Shown here: in pieces, positions 50,794 through 60,320 of the stretch | Position numbering within the stretch: position 1 is the first letter of the stretch | Layout of the letters: the number at the start of each line of letters is the position of its first letter | Origin: JASJAR01 sp039198225 | GTDB taxonomy: Bacteria; Pseudomonadota; Alphaproteobacteria; Rhodobacterales; Rhodobacteraceae | NCBI GenBank assembly: GCA_039198225.1 | Contig: JBCCTQ010000006.1 | Span: 83,849-147,848 of the forward strand | Direction of reading: 5' to 3' | DNA length: 64,000 bases | Position numbers and translations under genes: made by a program | The notes under the pieces: model-generated | Told to the model about the DNA's origin: nothing | The model's database searches: none | Seen by the model: the letters and a program-made list of their open reading frames with translations, nothing else

Positions 50794-52335
50794 ATGGCAG
50801 ATCACATTTTCATTGGTGGCGGCGGTCCAGACTACGGATCGCCCCAGGGGCTGAAACTCAAATATGCCAATCGCCACGGCTTGATCGCCGGCGCCACGGG
50901 CACCGGGAAGACGGTGACGCTCCAGATCCTGGCCGAGAGCTTTTCGGCCAATGGCGTGCCAGTGATCCTCTCGGACGTTAAAGGCGATCTCTCGGGACTT
51001 GCGGCGGCCGGATCGGAGAGCTTCAAGCTCCATGATGCCTTCATGGGTCGGGCCGCCAAGATCGGGTTTGACGACTACGCTTATGCGGACTTTCCGGTTA
51101 TTTTTTGGGACATTTTCGGAGCGGCGGGCCACCCGATCCGCACTACGGTCGCCGAGATGGGACCGCTCCTGATCGCGCGGCTCTTAGAATTGACCGAGGC
51201 CCAGGAGGGCATCCTCAACATCGCGTTCCGCGTGGCCGACGAAAAGGGCTGGCCGCTTCTCGACCTCAAGGACCTCCAGGCGCTGCTCGTCTGGGTCGGG
51301 GAAAACCGGGGCGAGCTGTCTTTACGTTACGGCAATGTCTCGACCGCTTCGATCGGGGCGATCCAGCGCCGCTTATTGGTTCTCGAAGGGCAGGGCGCGG
51401 CGTCCTTTTTCGGCGAACCCGCCCTTGAGCTTGGCGACTTGATGCGGACCGATACCGACGGGCGGGGGGTGATCTCGATCATCGCGGCCGACAAGCTGAT
51501 GGCTGCGCCTAAGCTCTATGCGACGACGCTTCTTTGGCTTCTGTCGGAGCTTTTTGAGGAACTCCCGGAAGTGGGCGACCCGGACAAACCGCGGCTCGTC
51601 TTTTTCTTCGACGAGGCGCATTTGCTGTTTGAGGACGCGCCGAAAGCCCTGGTCGACAAGGTCGAGCAGGTCGCAAGGCTCATCCGGTCGAAAGGGGTGG
51701 GGGTCTATTTTGTCACCCAAAACCCGGCAGATGTGCCCGAAGACATTCTCGGCCAGCTCGGCAACCGGATCCAGCACGCGCTCAGGGCTTTTACGGCAAA
51801 GGACCGCAAAAACCTCCGCCAGGCTGCCGAGACCTACCGCGACAATCCGAGGTTTTCGACCGAAGACGCAATCCGCGAAGTGGGCGTAGGCGAGGCGGTG
51901 ACGTCGATGCTCGAAGAGAAGGGTGCGCCGGGGGTCGTGGAGCGAACCCTCATCCGGCCGCCCTCGTCGCGGCTTGGGCCGATCTCCGAGGCCGAGCGGG
52001 CCGCGGCGATGGCCGCGTCGCCGGTCTCGGGGCGCTATGACACGGCTGTCGACCGGGAAAGTGCCTACGAGGTTTTGTCCGCCAGGGCCGCAAAAGCGGC
52101 CGAGGAGGCCGAAGCAGCCGAGCGCGCCGAGGAAGAGGCCGATGCAATGCTCCGGGAATATAAAACCGCCCGGCGCTATAGCGGCACACGCGTTGGCCGC
52201 TCGACCTCAAAGCGCACGCGGAAGACCGAGAGCTTCGGCGAAGCGGTGGCCGGCGTGGTGATCAAAGAGCTGAAAGGCACCACCGGTAAAAGGATCGTCC
52301 GGGGGATTTTGGGTGGGCTCTTTAAGGGGCGGTGA
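50794..52335 (+). CDS. HerA-like ATPase/helicase (DUF853)
   Basis: A 513-residue ATPase of the DUF853/YjgR group. Walker A 'GATGTGKT' is at 33-40, Walker B in 'LVFFFDEAHLLF' and the arginine finger region in 'GNRIQHALRAFTAKDRK'. 'DVKGDLSGLAAAG' is typical of the family. The C-terminal 80 residues are a charged coiled coil. HerA-type hexamers translocate DNA; the bacterial YjgR-like members have no settled role. ATG at 50794 is chosen over 50740 by the conserved start 'MADHIFIGGG'. Confidence 0.9.
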   Translation: MADHIFIGGGGPDYGSPQGLKLKYANRHGLIAGATGTGKTVTLQILAESFSANGVPVILSDVKGDLSGLAAAGSESFKLHDAFMGRAAKIGFDDYAYADFPVIFWDIFGAAGHPIRTTVAEMGPLLIARLLELTEAQEGILNIAFRVADEKGWPLLDLKDLQALLVWVGENRGELSLRYGNVSTASIGAIQRRLLVLEGQGAASFFGEPALELGDLMRTDTDGRGVISIIAADKLMAAPKLYATTLLWLLSELFEELPEVGDPDKPRLVFFFDEAHLLFEDAPKALVDKVEQVARLIRSKGVGVYFVTQNPADVPEDILGQLGNRIQHALRAFTAKDRKNLRQAAETYRDNPRFSTEDAIREVGVGEAVTSMLEEKGAPGVVERTLIRPPSSRLGPISEAERAAAMAASPVSGRYDTAVDRESAYEVLSARAAKAAEEAEAAERAEEEADAMLREYKTARRYSGTRVGRSTSKRTRKTESFGEAVAGVVIKELKGTTGKRIVRGILGGLFKGR

Positions 52336-52550
52336 GCCATCGGGTGCCTATCCTTGACATGGAAGCAAGCCGAAGGCGCCATGCCGTCGCTGTCCCGCCC
52401 TCTCGGGGCTGCGATTTTGGGTGCCGTTGGTGCGAAAGTCTGAATTCGCAATAACCTGGCTGCCATAAAGCGCCTTTGATCCAAGGGCGTACGCCTCCCC
52501 GACGGGACGGCGATGGCACGGCTTGAGCTCTAAGGACGGGGTCGGGTTTT

Positions 52551-53867
52551 CTAGGCCACCACCGGCAACGGCCGGATCTTAAGCCGTGTAATGCGGTTGT
52601 CCTTCCGTTGCATGATCTCGAACCGCGAGCCGTGGAAGGAAAAGACCTGGCCTTCGGTGGGGATGGTCTGGGCCTCATGGATCACGAGCCCGGCGATCGT
52701 GTTGGCTTCTTCATCGGGCAATGACCAATCCATCGCCCGATTGAGATCTCGGATCGTCATCGCCCCGTCGACCATGATGTCGCCGGCATCGGTGCGGAGG
52801 ACTTCGAATTCGTCGGAAGAATCAAATTCGTCCGTTATCTCGCCGACGATCTCTTCGAGGATGTCTTCCAGGGTCAATAGCCCTTCAAGCGATCCGTATT
52901 CGTCGACGACCAAGGCAAAATGGGTATGGCGGCGGAGAAACTGGCGCATCTGCTCGTCGAGCGTCGTCGTTTCCGGCACGAAATAGGGTTTCATCGCCAC
53001 ATCCATGATGTTGAACCCTTCGAAGGCATCGCCGTTCGCCCCAGCCTCGCCCCTGGCATAGAGCGCGCGCAAAAGGTCCTTTGCGTGGATCAGGCCGACG
53101 ATGTTCTCCTTTTCATCGCGGTAGAGTGGCAGGCGCGTGTGGCGCGACTGGAGGCATTGTTCGAGGATCTCCTGGGGCGGATCGTCCGCGTCGATCATTT
53201 CGATCTGGCTCCGGTGGAGCATGATCTCCTCCACGGTCCGCTCGCCGAGGTCGAGGGCACCGAGGATCCGGTCGCGGTCTTCTTTCTCGACGACGCCTTC
53301 GGCATGGCCAAGCTGCAGGGCACCTTGGATTTCGTCCCGCACGGCCAAAACCTGACTGTCGGGGTCTGTCCGGACACCAAAAAGGGCAAGGGTGGCGCGC
53401 ACCAGGGCCGTGACGGCATTGACCAGGGGCGAGAGCACCCGGATGAGGAACGCGATGACCGGCGAGACGCGGGACGAGATCTTTTCGGGGTTCGAAATCG
53501 CGTAGGTTTTCGGAAGGACCTCTGCAAATATCAGGATCACCACGGTCATCACGAGGGAGGCCAAAGCGACGCCATTGGCGCCGAAGACTTTCGTCAAGGC
53601 CGCGGTTGCGAGCGACGTGGCGATCACGTTGGCCACGTTATTGCCGAGGAGGATCGCTCCGATGAGCCGCTCGTTGTCTTCCTTAACATCGAGCGCCTTT
53701 TTCGCCCCCTGTTCGCCCTTATCGGCCCGCGCACGGAGTTTGCCGCGGGACGCCGCAGTCAACGCGGTTTCCGAGCCCGAGAAAAAGCCCGACAGGATCA
53801 GGAGGAGGAAGATGACGGCCACCGAGGTCCAAAAGGCGGCGTCGAGGATAGGTGTGGCGATTTCCAT
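52551..53867 (-). CDS. CNNM/CorC-type transporter with CBS domains
   Basis: A 438-residue membrane protein. The DUF21/CNNM domain (about 1-190) has 'SGFFSGSETALTAASR' and 'VLPKTYAISNPEKISS'. Two CBS domains follow ('LPLYRDEKENIVGLIHAKDLL', 'FALVVDEYGSLEGLLTLEDILEEIVGEI' about 310-340), then the CorC_HlyC domain. Family members export magnesium or act in cobalt/magnesium resistance; annotations as hemolysin are historical. The 215-base region to its right-hand neighbour's stop (52336-52550) shows no gene. Confidence 0.93.
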   Translation of the reverse strand: MEIATPILDAAFWTSVAVIFLLLILSGFFSGSETALTAASRGKLRARADKGEQGAKKALDVKEDNERLIGAILLGNNVANVIATSLATAALTKVFGANGVALASLVMTVVILIFAEVLPKTYAISNPEKISSRVSPVIAFLIRVLSPLVNAVTALVRATLALFGVRTDPDSQVLAVRDEIQGALQLGHAEGVVEKEDRDRILGALDLGERTVEEIMLHRSQIEMIDADDPPQEILEQCLQSRHTRLPLYRDEKENIVGLIHAKDLLRALYARGEAGANGDAFEGFNIMDVAMKPYFVPETTTLDEQMRQFLRRHTHFALVVDEYGSLEGLLTLEDILEEIVGEITDEFDSSDEFEVLRTDAGDIMVDGAMTIRDLNRAMDWSLPDEEANTIAGLVIHEAQTIPTEGQVFSFHGSRFEIMQRKDNRITRLKIRPLPVVA

Positions 53868-53922
53868 GACCTGGATGAGTTAAGTCGCTCGGAATATGGG
53901 GGGAAGGGCGAAGTGTGGCAAG

Positions 53923-54882
53923 TCAGCCTGCCCGATCTTGGGGCTGGTCTTGGACCAGGGGATGATGGTCTTGGACAAGTTCGGCCAATTGGGCATCGAG
54001 GATATGGGTATAAATCTCGGTCGTGGCCACGTCGGCATGGCCAAGGAGCGTTTGGATCGATCGAAGATCGGCGCCACGGGCCAAGAGGTGCGTGGCGAAG
54101 GCGTGGCGGATCGTGTGGGGCGTCACCTCAGACGGATCGATCCCGGCCGCCACCGCAAGTTCCTTGATGAGCGCATAAAACCGGTGCCGGGTGAGATGAC
54201 CCGATCCGCTGCGCGTGGGAAAAAGGGCTGCTGCTTGCGGGCCGCTGAGGGTTTTAACCACTTCCGAGCTGTCACGGTGACCGAGCCAGTCCGCCAAGGC
54301 CTCCCGCGCCGGGGGCGACAGGGGGACCAACCGTTCTTTCCCACCCTTGCCCCGGATCAAAAGGACCCGTGGATCGCCCCGAACAGAGGCCAGCGGGAGG
54401 GAGACCAACTCGCTGACCCGGAGGCCTGTGGCATAAAGGATCTCCATGAGACAGGTGTTGCGGAGCCGGTCGATTTTCTTCCCGGTGCACCGCGCTGCGG
54501 CCAAGAGCGCATCCACATCCGCCTCGGATAGGGTTTTGGGCAAGCGCGCCGCCCGGCCCGGGCCCTTGATCTGGAGGGCGGGATTGTCAGCCCGCCAGCC
54601 CTCTTCGAAGGCGAAGCGATAGAACTGCTTGAGTGCCGAAAGCCGCCGGGCTCGGGTGGCCCGCGACATGCCTTGGTCATCGAGATGACCGAGATAGGAT
54701 TCGATCGTCGCGCGGGCGCCTTCGAGAAGACCCGGGCCGTTCACCGACATCCACTGGGCGGCATCCTTCAGATCGCGGCCATAGGCGAGGCGGGTGTTTT
54801 CCGAGGCGCCAAGCTCGGCGGCTTGGGCTTCGAGGAACGCGGCGATCTTTTGCGCGGCGTCGAGGGGCAAATCGTCTGTCAT
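53923..54882 (-). CDS. xerD: Tyrosine recombinase XerD
   Basis: A 319-residue site-specific recombinase. The N-terminal SAM-like domain precedes the catalytic core with arginine in 'YATGLRVSELVSL', the 'HTIRHAFATHLLARGADLRSIQ' segment (His, Arg) and 'LGHADVATTEIYTHI' with the tyrosine nucleophile. With XerC it resolves chromosome dimers at dif. Its start overlaps the stop of the upstream unknown gene (ATGA). Phage-type integrase is unlikely given the housekeeping context. Confidence 0.95.
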   Translation of the reverse strand: MTDDLPLDAAQKIAAFLEAQAAELGASENTRLAYGRDLKDAAQWMSVNGPGLLEGARATIESYLGHLDDQGMSRATRARRLSALKQFYRFAFEEGWRADNPALQIKGPGRAARLPKTLSEADVDALLAAARCTGKKIDRLRNTCLMEILYATGLRVSELVSLPLASVRGDPRVLLIRGKGGKERLVPLSPPAREALADWLGHRDSSEVVKTLSGPQAAALFPTRSGSGHLTRHRFYALIKELAVAAGIDPSEVTPHTIRHAFATHLLARGADLRSIQTLLGHADVATTEIYTHILDAQLAELVQDHHPLVQDQPQDRAG

Positions 54883-56402
54883 GTGGTCTGGGCGCCGAGG
54901 AGAAGGTCGAGGGCAATCCGCCGCGCCGTTTCCTCAAGGCCAAGGCTGCGGAGATACCAGATCGCTTCGCCCAAACGGTCAGGATCCCCAGACCGGGCCT
55001 CGGCGATCCATTGGAGCGCGAGAAGGAGTGCCCGGCCCTGTCGGTCGACAGCGGCGAGATCGGACAGGGTGCCGTCGAATTCGGCGCGCCGGAACCCGTC
55101 CGCGACCGCACGCCCGAGGGCGGACGGGGCGGGCGCGGTGCTGGGGTCGCCGAGGGCGACGGCAGCCAGGAAGAGATCGTCACGGTTGCCGGGTCGAAGG
55201 TATCGCCCGGGGATGATCCGACGGCCTTGGGCGGCCGAGATCCGCAAAAGATCCCGGCGTTCGGCATCGGTTTCGGGCGCTTCGGGTAGGGCACGGTAGG
55301 CTTGCGCAAATACCGCGCCGAGCCCGGCGGCCTCCATCCGGCGATAGGCCTTGCTGTAATCGGCCGCGCGCGCACTGCCGTTGGAAAGTCGGGTGTTGAG
55401 CCGCGCCACGTCGCTGACCCGGTCCCAGACCCCACCCGATGCGGCCGACTTTCGTTCTGCGTAGACCTCAAAAAGCGCGCCCGGGCTCAAGACACCGGCA
55501 CGCGCCAGCCGCTCACTGGCTTCAAGGCGGGTTTTCCACCCGAGGATCGGGGCCAGATCCGCATGGGCAAAGGCCAGCGGCAAGGTTGCCGTGGGCAGGC
55601 GCTCGCCCGCGGCCTCGAAGAGGCGGTAGATCAGCGGCGTCATCTGCCGGGGCCGCGGTGGTACGGTCTCAAATAGCTCTGGGTCAAGGAAGCGGGCGAG
55701 GAGCGCGTCTTCGTCCGGGGTGAGAATTCCGAGGCTCTCGGCGGTCCCAAGCGTAAGGGCGGCGACTTGCCAATCGCCGTTTCGAGCCAGGCAAAAGATC
55801 CGAGCGGGATAGGTGGGCGAGAGATCTGGGAGCTCGGCGAGATAGCGGCAGGCCTCGGTCTCCGCGCCGGTCAGAAGGGCGATGTCGAACCAGCGGCGGA
55901 AGAGCGCTGGATTGTCCGGCGGCCGCGTGCCGAGGAGAAGCCGCGCTTCGTCAAGGGCGCCGAACCGGAGCAACGTGTCGATCCGCGCCTGAAGGAGGAG
56001 GTCGCCCATGTCACCCTGGGCGGGGCTTGCCTGGCGCGAGATCACCACCCGCCGGAGGAGATCGCGGGCCGACCAGGGAAGATCGGCGGGAATCTGGCCC
56101 ATTCCGGCAGCAATCTCTTCGGCCGTCGACACGCCCCAAAGATCGGCCGGAAGTCCGAGATCGGCCGCTGCCACAAGACCCGTTGTTTCTGGCTCCGGAG
56201 GCCTTAGGGGCCGGGTCGTCACCTCGGTGGGGAGCCGAGAGATCGGGGCCGGGCGCGCGCCTCGGGGGGCGGGCGACACCGGCAAAGCGGCACTTTCCTC
56301 GATAGACCGCGATAGCCAATCGATGGCCGAAAGCGGTCTGCCATCGGCCAAGGCCGGGCTCGCGAAGAGGCCGAACACACAGATCAGGAGACTATTCCGC
56401 AT
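54879..56402 (-). CDS. Exported helical-repeat protein, conserved hypothetical
   Basis: A 507-residue protein with a signal peptide ('MRNSLLICVFGLFASPALA'). It has no recognised domain. After an Arg/Pro-rich linker (about 40-75), the protein is made of helices with Ala/Leu patterns ('DTLLRFGALDEARLLLG', 'LAELPDLSPTYPARIFCLARNGDW') suggestive of TPR/SEL-like repeats. It lies between aroK-aroB and xerD. Its start overlaps a 44-residue membrane protein gene by eleven bases and its stop overlaps xerD, so the three form an operon. Confidence 0.8.
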   Translation of the reverse strand: MRNSLLICVFGLFASPALADGRPLSAIDWLSRSIEESAALPVSPAPRGARPAPISRLPTEVTTRPLRPPEPETTGLVAAADLGLPADLWGVSTAEEIAAGMGQIPADLPWSARDLLRRVVISRQASPAQGDMGDLLLQARIDTLLRFGALDEARLLLGTRPPDNPALFRRWFDIALLTGAETEACRYLAELPDLSPTYPARIFCLARNGDWQVAALTLGTAESLGILTPDEDALLARFLDPELFETVPPRPRQMTPLIYRLFEAAGERLPTATLPLAFAHADLAPILGWKTRLEASERLARAGVLSPGALFEVYAERKSAASGGVWDRVSDVARLNTRLSNGSARAADYSKAYRRMEAAGLGAVFAQAYRALPEAPETDAERRDLLRISAAQGRRIIPGRYLRPGNRDDLFLAAVALGDPSTAPAPSALGRAVADGFRRAEFDGTLSDLAAVDRQGRALLLALQWIAEARSGDPDRLGEAIWYLRSLGLEETARRIALDLLLGAQTT

Positions 56403-56526
56403 CGAGTTCCACTGGTTCCGTCACGGTATCTTGGGTCGGGCTCAGATCTCCGAAATAGGCGTAACCGACCACGCCGAGCCCCCCAATCACAATGAGAAAG
56501 AGGATGAATTTGAACAGACGTCCCAT
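56392..56526 (-). CDS. 44-residue single-span membrane protein
   Basis: ATG at 56526 to TAG at 56392. One hydrophobic segment ('FKFILFLIVIGGLGVVGYAY') is followed by a short acidic tail ('EPVELDAE'). It overlaps the start of the exported helical-repeat gene by eleven bases in another frame. It is the first gene of the minus-strand operon ending with xerD and is too short for usual ORF cut-offs. Function unknown. Confidence 0.75.
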   Translation of the reverse strand: MGRLFKFILFLIVIGGLGVVGYAYFGDLSPTQDTVTEPVELDAE

Positions 56527-56651
56527 GGTTCAAGCCCTGTCTACTGCCCCAAGTCTTGCCTTTTTAGAACCGCTCTCCGGCGGCCTCTTGGGTAAACTAT
56601 AGCTGGTAATCGCCCCATAATCACGCCATTCAAGGCATTGGTAAGAAAGAT

Positions 56652-57218
56652 ATGCTGCCCGGTGCGACTTTGCGATATCTCCTGAAAAAGACCGTCGCGA
56701 TGGTGGGCATGATGGGGGCGGGGAAAACGGCGGTGGGTCAGGCGGTGGCCGAACGGCTGAAGGTGGCGTTCCGCGACAGCGACGAAGAGATCGTGGCGGC
56801 GTCAAACATGGCCATCGCAGAGATATTCGCGCGGGACGGCGAGGCTTTCTTTCGCGAAAAGGAAACTCAGATCATCGAGCGTCTGCTTGAGAGCCCGCCC
56901 GGGATCCTTTCAACCGGGGGTGGGGCCTACCTTTCCGAGACCAACCGGGCGCTGATCACCGAAAAGGGCGTCGCGGTTTGGCTAAAAGCCGATCTGGACC
57001 TTCTCTGGCAACGGGTGCGCCACAAAAACACGCGACCGCTCCTTCAAACAGATGATCCCAAAGCGACGCTGAAAGACCTCTCGATCCGCCGGGAGCCGAG
57101 CTACCAAGCGGCGGATCTAGCGGTCGAGACGCGGGCAGAATTCTCTATTCCTGAGACGGCCACGCTCGTCATCGAAGCCCTCCTGACCCGGGAAGATGTT
57201 CTGGAGGTGAAGCGGTGA
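56652..57218 (+). CDS. aroK: Shikimate kinase
   Basis: A 188-residue P-loop kinase. Walker A is 'GMMGAGKT' at 19-26, the shikimate-binding 'DSDEEI' follows, 'STGGGAYL' is the second substrate loop, and 'RPLLQTDDPKATL' belongs to the lid. It phosphorylates shikimate at O3 in aromatic amino acid synthesis. The stop overlaps the aroB GTG start by four bases, so the two genes are coupled. Confidence 0.95.
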   Translation: MLPGATLRYLLKKTVAMVGMMGAGKTAVGQAVAERLKVAFRDSDEEIVAASNMAIAEIFARDGEAFFREKETQIIERLLESPPGILSTGGGAYLSETNRALITEKGVAVWLKADLDLLWQRVRHKNTRPLLQTDDPKATLKDLSIRREPSYQAADLAVETRAEFSIPETATLVIEALLTREDVLEVKR

Positions 57219-58327
57219 CGGAAAAGGTCGGGGTCGAGCTCGGCGCGCGGAGCTATGATGTTTTGATTGGGCCGGGCCTCATCGCCGAGGCGCCTGCCCA
57301 TATCGAGCCCCTCTTGGCTCGGCCAAGGGTGGCGGTCCTGACCGACGCCCATGTGGCAGCGCTCCATCTCCCGGCCTTCGAGGCTGCTTGTGCGGCGAGT
57401 GGTCTCGCTTGCGCGTCCCATGTTTTGCCAGCCGGGGAGGCGACCAAGTCATGGGAGGGGCTCCAATCGGCTTTGGGCTGGCTTCTCGACCAGAAGATCG
57501 AACGGCGCGACGTCGTGGTGGCGCTGGGCGGCGGCGTGATCGGGGATCTCGCAGGTTTTGCGGCAGCGATCCTCCGCCGCGGCGTGCGCTTCGTGCAGAT
57601 CCCGACGAGCCTTCTTGCCCAGGTCGATAGCTCGGTGGGCGGAAAAACCGGGATCAACGCGCCCCAAGGGAAAAACCTGATCGGCGCCTTCCATCAGCCA
57701 AGTCTGGTTTTGGCCGATATTGATGTGCTTAACACGTTGACCAAGCGCGATTTTCTGGCCGGGTACGGGGAGGTCGTTAAATATGGGCTCTTGGGTGACG
57801 GGGCCTTCTTTGACTGGCTCGAAGAGGCGGGAAAGTCGATTTTGGCCGGCGACGGGGCCGCGCGGCTCTGGGCAGTCCGCCGATCGGTGGAGATGAAGGC
57901 CGAGATCGTCGCGCGTGACGAGACCGAGACCGGCGATCGGGCGCTCCTCAATCTCGGCCACACCTTCGCCCATGCCCTCGAAGCCGCAACGGGCTATTCG
58001 GACCGGCTGCTCCACGGCGAAGCCGTGGCCATCGGTTGTGCCCTGGCCTTTGAGACCTCGGCACGGCAAGGACTTTTGGCCCAGGAGACCCCGAGCCGGG
58101 TCCGCGCGCACCTAAAAGCGATGGGGATGAAGACCGACCTTTCCGATATCGACGGCACGCTTCCGGGTGCCGAGGCTCTGATGGGCTTGATGGCCCAGGA
58201 TAAGAAGGTGATCGACGGTCAGCTCCGTTTCATCCTGGCCCGCGATATCGGTGCGGCCTTTGTTGCCGATGACGTGGATCCCGCCATAGTGCGCGGGGTC
58301 CTCGAAGACGCCATGTCTGACCGTTGA
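57215..58327 (+). CDS. aroB: 3-dehydroquinate synthase
   Basis: A 370-residue NAD- and Zn-dependent enzyme. 'ALGGGVIGDLAGFAAA' and 'TSLLAQVDSSVGGKTGIN' are family hallmarks; zinc ligands are in 'GYGEVVKYGLL', 'LGHTFAHALE' and 'LLHGEAVAIG'. It converts DAHP to 3-dehydroquinate. It starts with GTG at 57215 (GTGA overlap with aroK). Confidence 0.96.
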   Translation: MTEKVGVELGARSYDVLIGPGLIAEAPAHIEPLLARPRVAVLTDAHVAALHLPAFEAACAASGLACASHVLPAGEATKSWEGLQSALGWLLDQKIERRDVVVALGGGVIGDLAGFAAAILRRGVRFVQIPTSLLAQVDSSVGGKTGINAPQGKNLIGAFHQPSLVLADIDVLNTLTKRDFLAGYGEVVKYGLLGDGAFFDWLEEAGKSILAGDGAARLWAVRRSVEMKAEIVARDETETGDRALLNLGHTFAHALEAATGYSDRLLHGEAVAIGCALAFETSARQGLLAQETPSRVRAHLKAMGMKTDLSDIDGTLPGAEALMGLMAQDKKVIDGQLRFILARDIGAAFVADDVDPAIVRGVLEDAMSDR

Positions 58328-58540
58328 GCGTTTGACATCAGTGCGGCAGCGCGGAAATCATCATAAATTCGCGATAACAGAAGGTTACAGTTGGAAGTTC
58401 GCGCAGAATGAGGCGCCCGCCCGCGTCACTTTATCCCCCTTTTGGGCGGTCTTCTCCGCTTGCCCGGTTATCCGGGGCCCCTTAGAGATATTCTAAACCA
58501 GGCATGCAGTTACTGCGACCAAGTTAGCAAGGACACTCAC

Positions 58541-60307
58541 ATGGCAGACGCCGCGGCCCACGGCCACGAGCACCAGGACGAGCGCGGGTTTTTTACCCGG
58601 TGGTTCATGTCAACGAACCACAAGGACATCGGCATTCTCTACCTCTTCACGTCCGGCTTTGTCGGGCTGATTGCCGTCGCCTTCACGGTCTACATGCGGA
58701 TGGAGCTGATGCATCCGGGCGTGCAGTACATGTGCGCCGAGCATCTGGATAAGGGCTTTTTCGGCGGGTTTATCAGTTCGCTCTCGGCGTCGCTTCCTGG
58801 AGAATGTACGCCGAACGGGCATCTCTGGAACGTGATGATCACCGGCCACGGCATCTTGATGATGTTCTTCGTGGTGATCCCCGCCCTCTTCGGCGGGTTT
58901 GGGAACTACTTTATGCCGCTTCATATCGGCGCGCCGGACATGGCGTTCCCGCGGCTGAACAACCTGTCCTACTGGCTCTACGTGGCCGGCACCTCCTTGG
59001 CGGTGGCCTCGGTGGTGAGCCCAGGGGGCAACGGACAGTTGGGCTCTGGCGTGGGATGGGTGCTCTACCCGCCCCTCTCGACCAATGAGGGCGGCTATTC
59101 GATGGACCTCGCGATCTTCGCGGTCCACCTGTCCGGCGCTTCATCGATCCTGGGCGCGATCAACATGATCACGACCTTCCTCAATATGCGTGCGCCGGGC
59201 ATGACGCTCTTCAAAGTGCCGCTCTTTGCATGGTCGATCTTCGTGACCGCCTGGTTGATCCTTTTGGCCCTTCCGGTGCTGGCGGGTGCCATCACAATGC
59301 TCTTGACCGACCGGAACTTTGGCACCGCGTTCTTCCAGCCCGACGGGGGCGGCGACCCGATCCTTTACCAGCACATCCTTTGGTTCTTCGGTCATCCGGA
59401 AGTCTACATCATCATTCTGCCGGGCTTTGGGATCATTTCCCACGTTGTGGCCACGTTCTCGCGGAAAGCGGTCTTTGGCTATTTGCCGATGGTTTGGGCG
59501 ATGATCGCCATTGGCGGCCTCGGGTTCGTCGTTTGGGCGCACCACATGTACACGGTTGGGATGAGCCTCGAGCAACAGACCTATTTCATGGTAGCGACGA
59601 TGGTCATCGCGGTGCCGACGGGCGTAAAAATCTTCTCTTGGATCGCCACCATGTGGGGGGGGTCCATCGAGTTTAAGGCACCGATGCTTTGGGCATTCGG
59701 GTTCCTGTTCCTCTTTACCGTGGGCGGGGTGACCGGGATCGTTTTGAGCCAGGCGGGCATCGACCGGGCTTACCATGACACCTACTACGTTGTGGCCCAT
59801 TTCCACTACGTTATGTCTCTGGGCGCGGTCTTCGCTATCTTCGCCGGCGTCTATTACTGGATCGGCAAAATGTCGGGCCGGCAATACCCCGAATGGGCGG
59901 GGCAGCTCCATTTTTGGATGATGTTTATCGGCTCGAACATCACGTTCTTCCCGCAGCATTTCCTCGGCCGTCAGGGCATGCCCCGGCGCTATATCGACTA
60001 TCCGGACGCCTATGCGCTGTGGAACTACGTCTCTTCGATCGGCGCGTTCATCTCTTTCGCGTCCTTTGTATTCTTCATCGGCATCGTGTTCTACACGCTC
60101 CGCTACGGCAAACGGATCGAAGAGAAGAATTACTGGAATGAACACGCCGACACCCTGGAATGGACCCTGCCAACACCGCCGCCGGAACATACGTTCGAGA
60201 TCCTGCCCAAGCAGGAGGACTGGGACCGGGGCGGCCATGACCTACCGACCCTTGAGGAATGGGCCGACGGCACTCACCCTGACAATGCAGCGCCTCGAAA
60301 GACATAA
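58541..60307 (+). CDS. ctaD: aa3-type cytochrome c oxidase subunit I
   Basis: A 588-residue, twelve-helix heme-copper oxidase subunit. The low-spin heme ligand is H103 in 'TGHGILMMFF'; the D-channel acid is D133 in 'GAPDMAFPRLNN' with its asparagines; the CuB/Tyr motif is 'GHPEVYI', followed by 'AHHMYTVG', and the heme ligands are in 'VVAHFHYVMS'. It reduces oxygen and pumps protons. The ATG at 58541 follows AAGGACACTCAC. ctaD stands apart from ctaC/ctaE, as in Rhodobacter and Paracoccus. PCuAC and SCO genes at 6.4-7.5 kb may serve it. Confidence 0.97.
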   Translation: MADAAAHGHEHQDERGFFTRWFMSTNHKDIGILYLFTSGFVGLIAVAFTVYMRMELMHPGVQYMCAEHLDKGFFGGFISSLSASLPGECTPNGHLWNVMITGHGILMMFFVVIPALFGGFGNYFMPLHIGAPDMAFPRLNNLSYWLYVAGTSLAVASVVSPGGNGQLGSGVGWVLYPPLSTNEGGYSMDLAIFAVHLSGASSILGAINMITTFLNMRAPGMTLFKVPLFAWSIFVTAWLILLALPVLAGAITMLLTDRNFGTAFFQPDGGGDPILYQHILWFFGHPEVYIIILPGFGIISHVVATFSRKAVFGYLPMVWAMIAIGGLGFVVWAHHMYTVGMSLEQQTYFMVATMVIAVPTGVKIFSWIATMWGGSIEFKAPMLWAFGFLFLFTVGGVTGIVLSQAGIDRAYHDTYYVVAHFHYVMSLGAVFAIFAGVYYWIGKMSGRQYPEWAGQLHFWMMFIGSNITFFPQHFLGRQGMPRRYIDYPDAYALWNYVSSIGAFISFASFVFFIGIVFYTLRYGKRIEEKNYWNEHADTLEWTLPTPPPEHTFEILPKQEDWDRGGHDLPTLEEWADGTHPDNAAPRKT

Positions 60308-60320
60308 AGACCCATGACGG

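Noticed and set aside
52336..52550. GGAAGCAAGCCGAAGG string resembling the SRP RNA apical loop
   Set aside because: It lacks the GGTCAGGTCCGGAAGGAAGCAGCC context and a closing stem, so an ffs gene is not supported.
52920..54167. 415-codon plus-strand frame across the CNNM and xerD genes
   Set aside because: It runs antisense through two well-supported genes and is rich in Gly/Arg/Asp as expected of a shadow frame.
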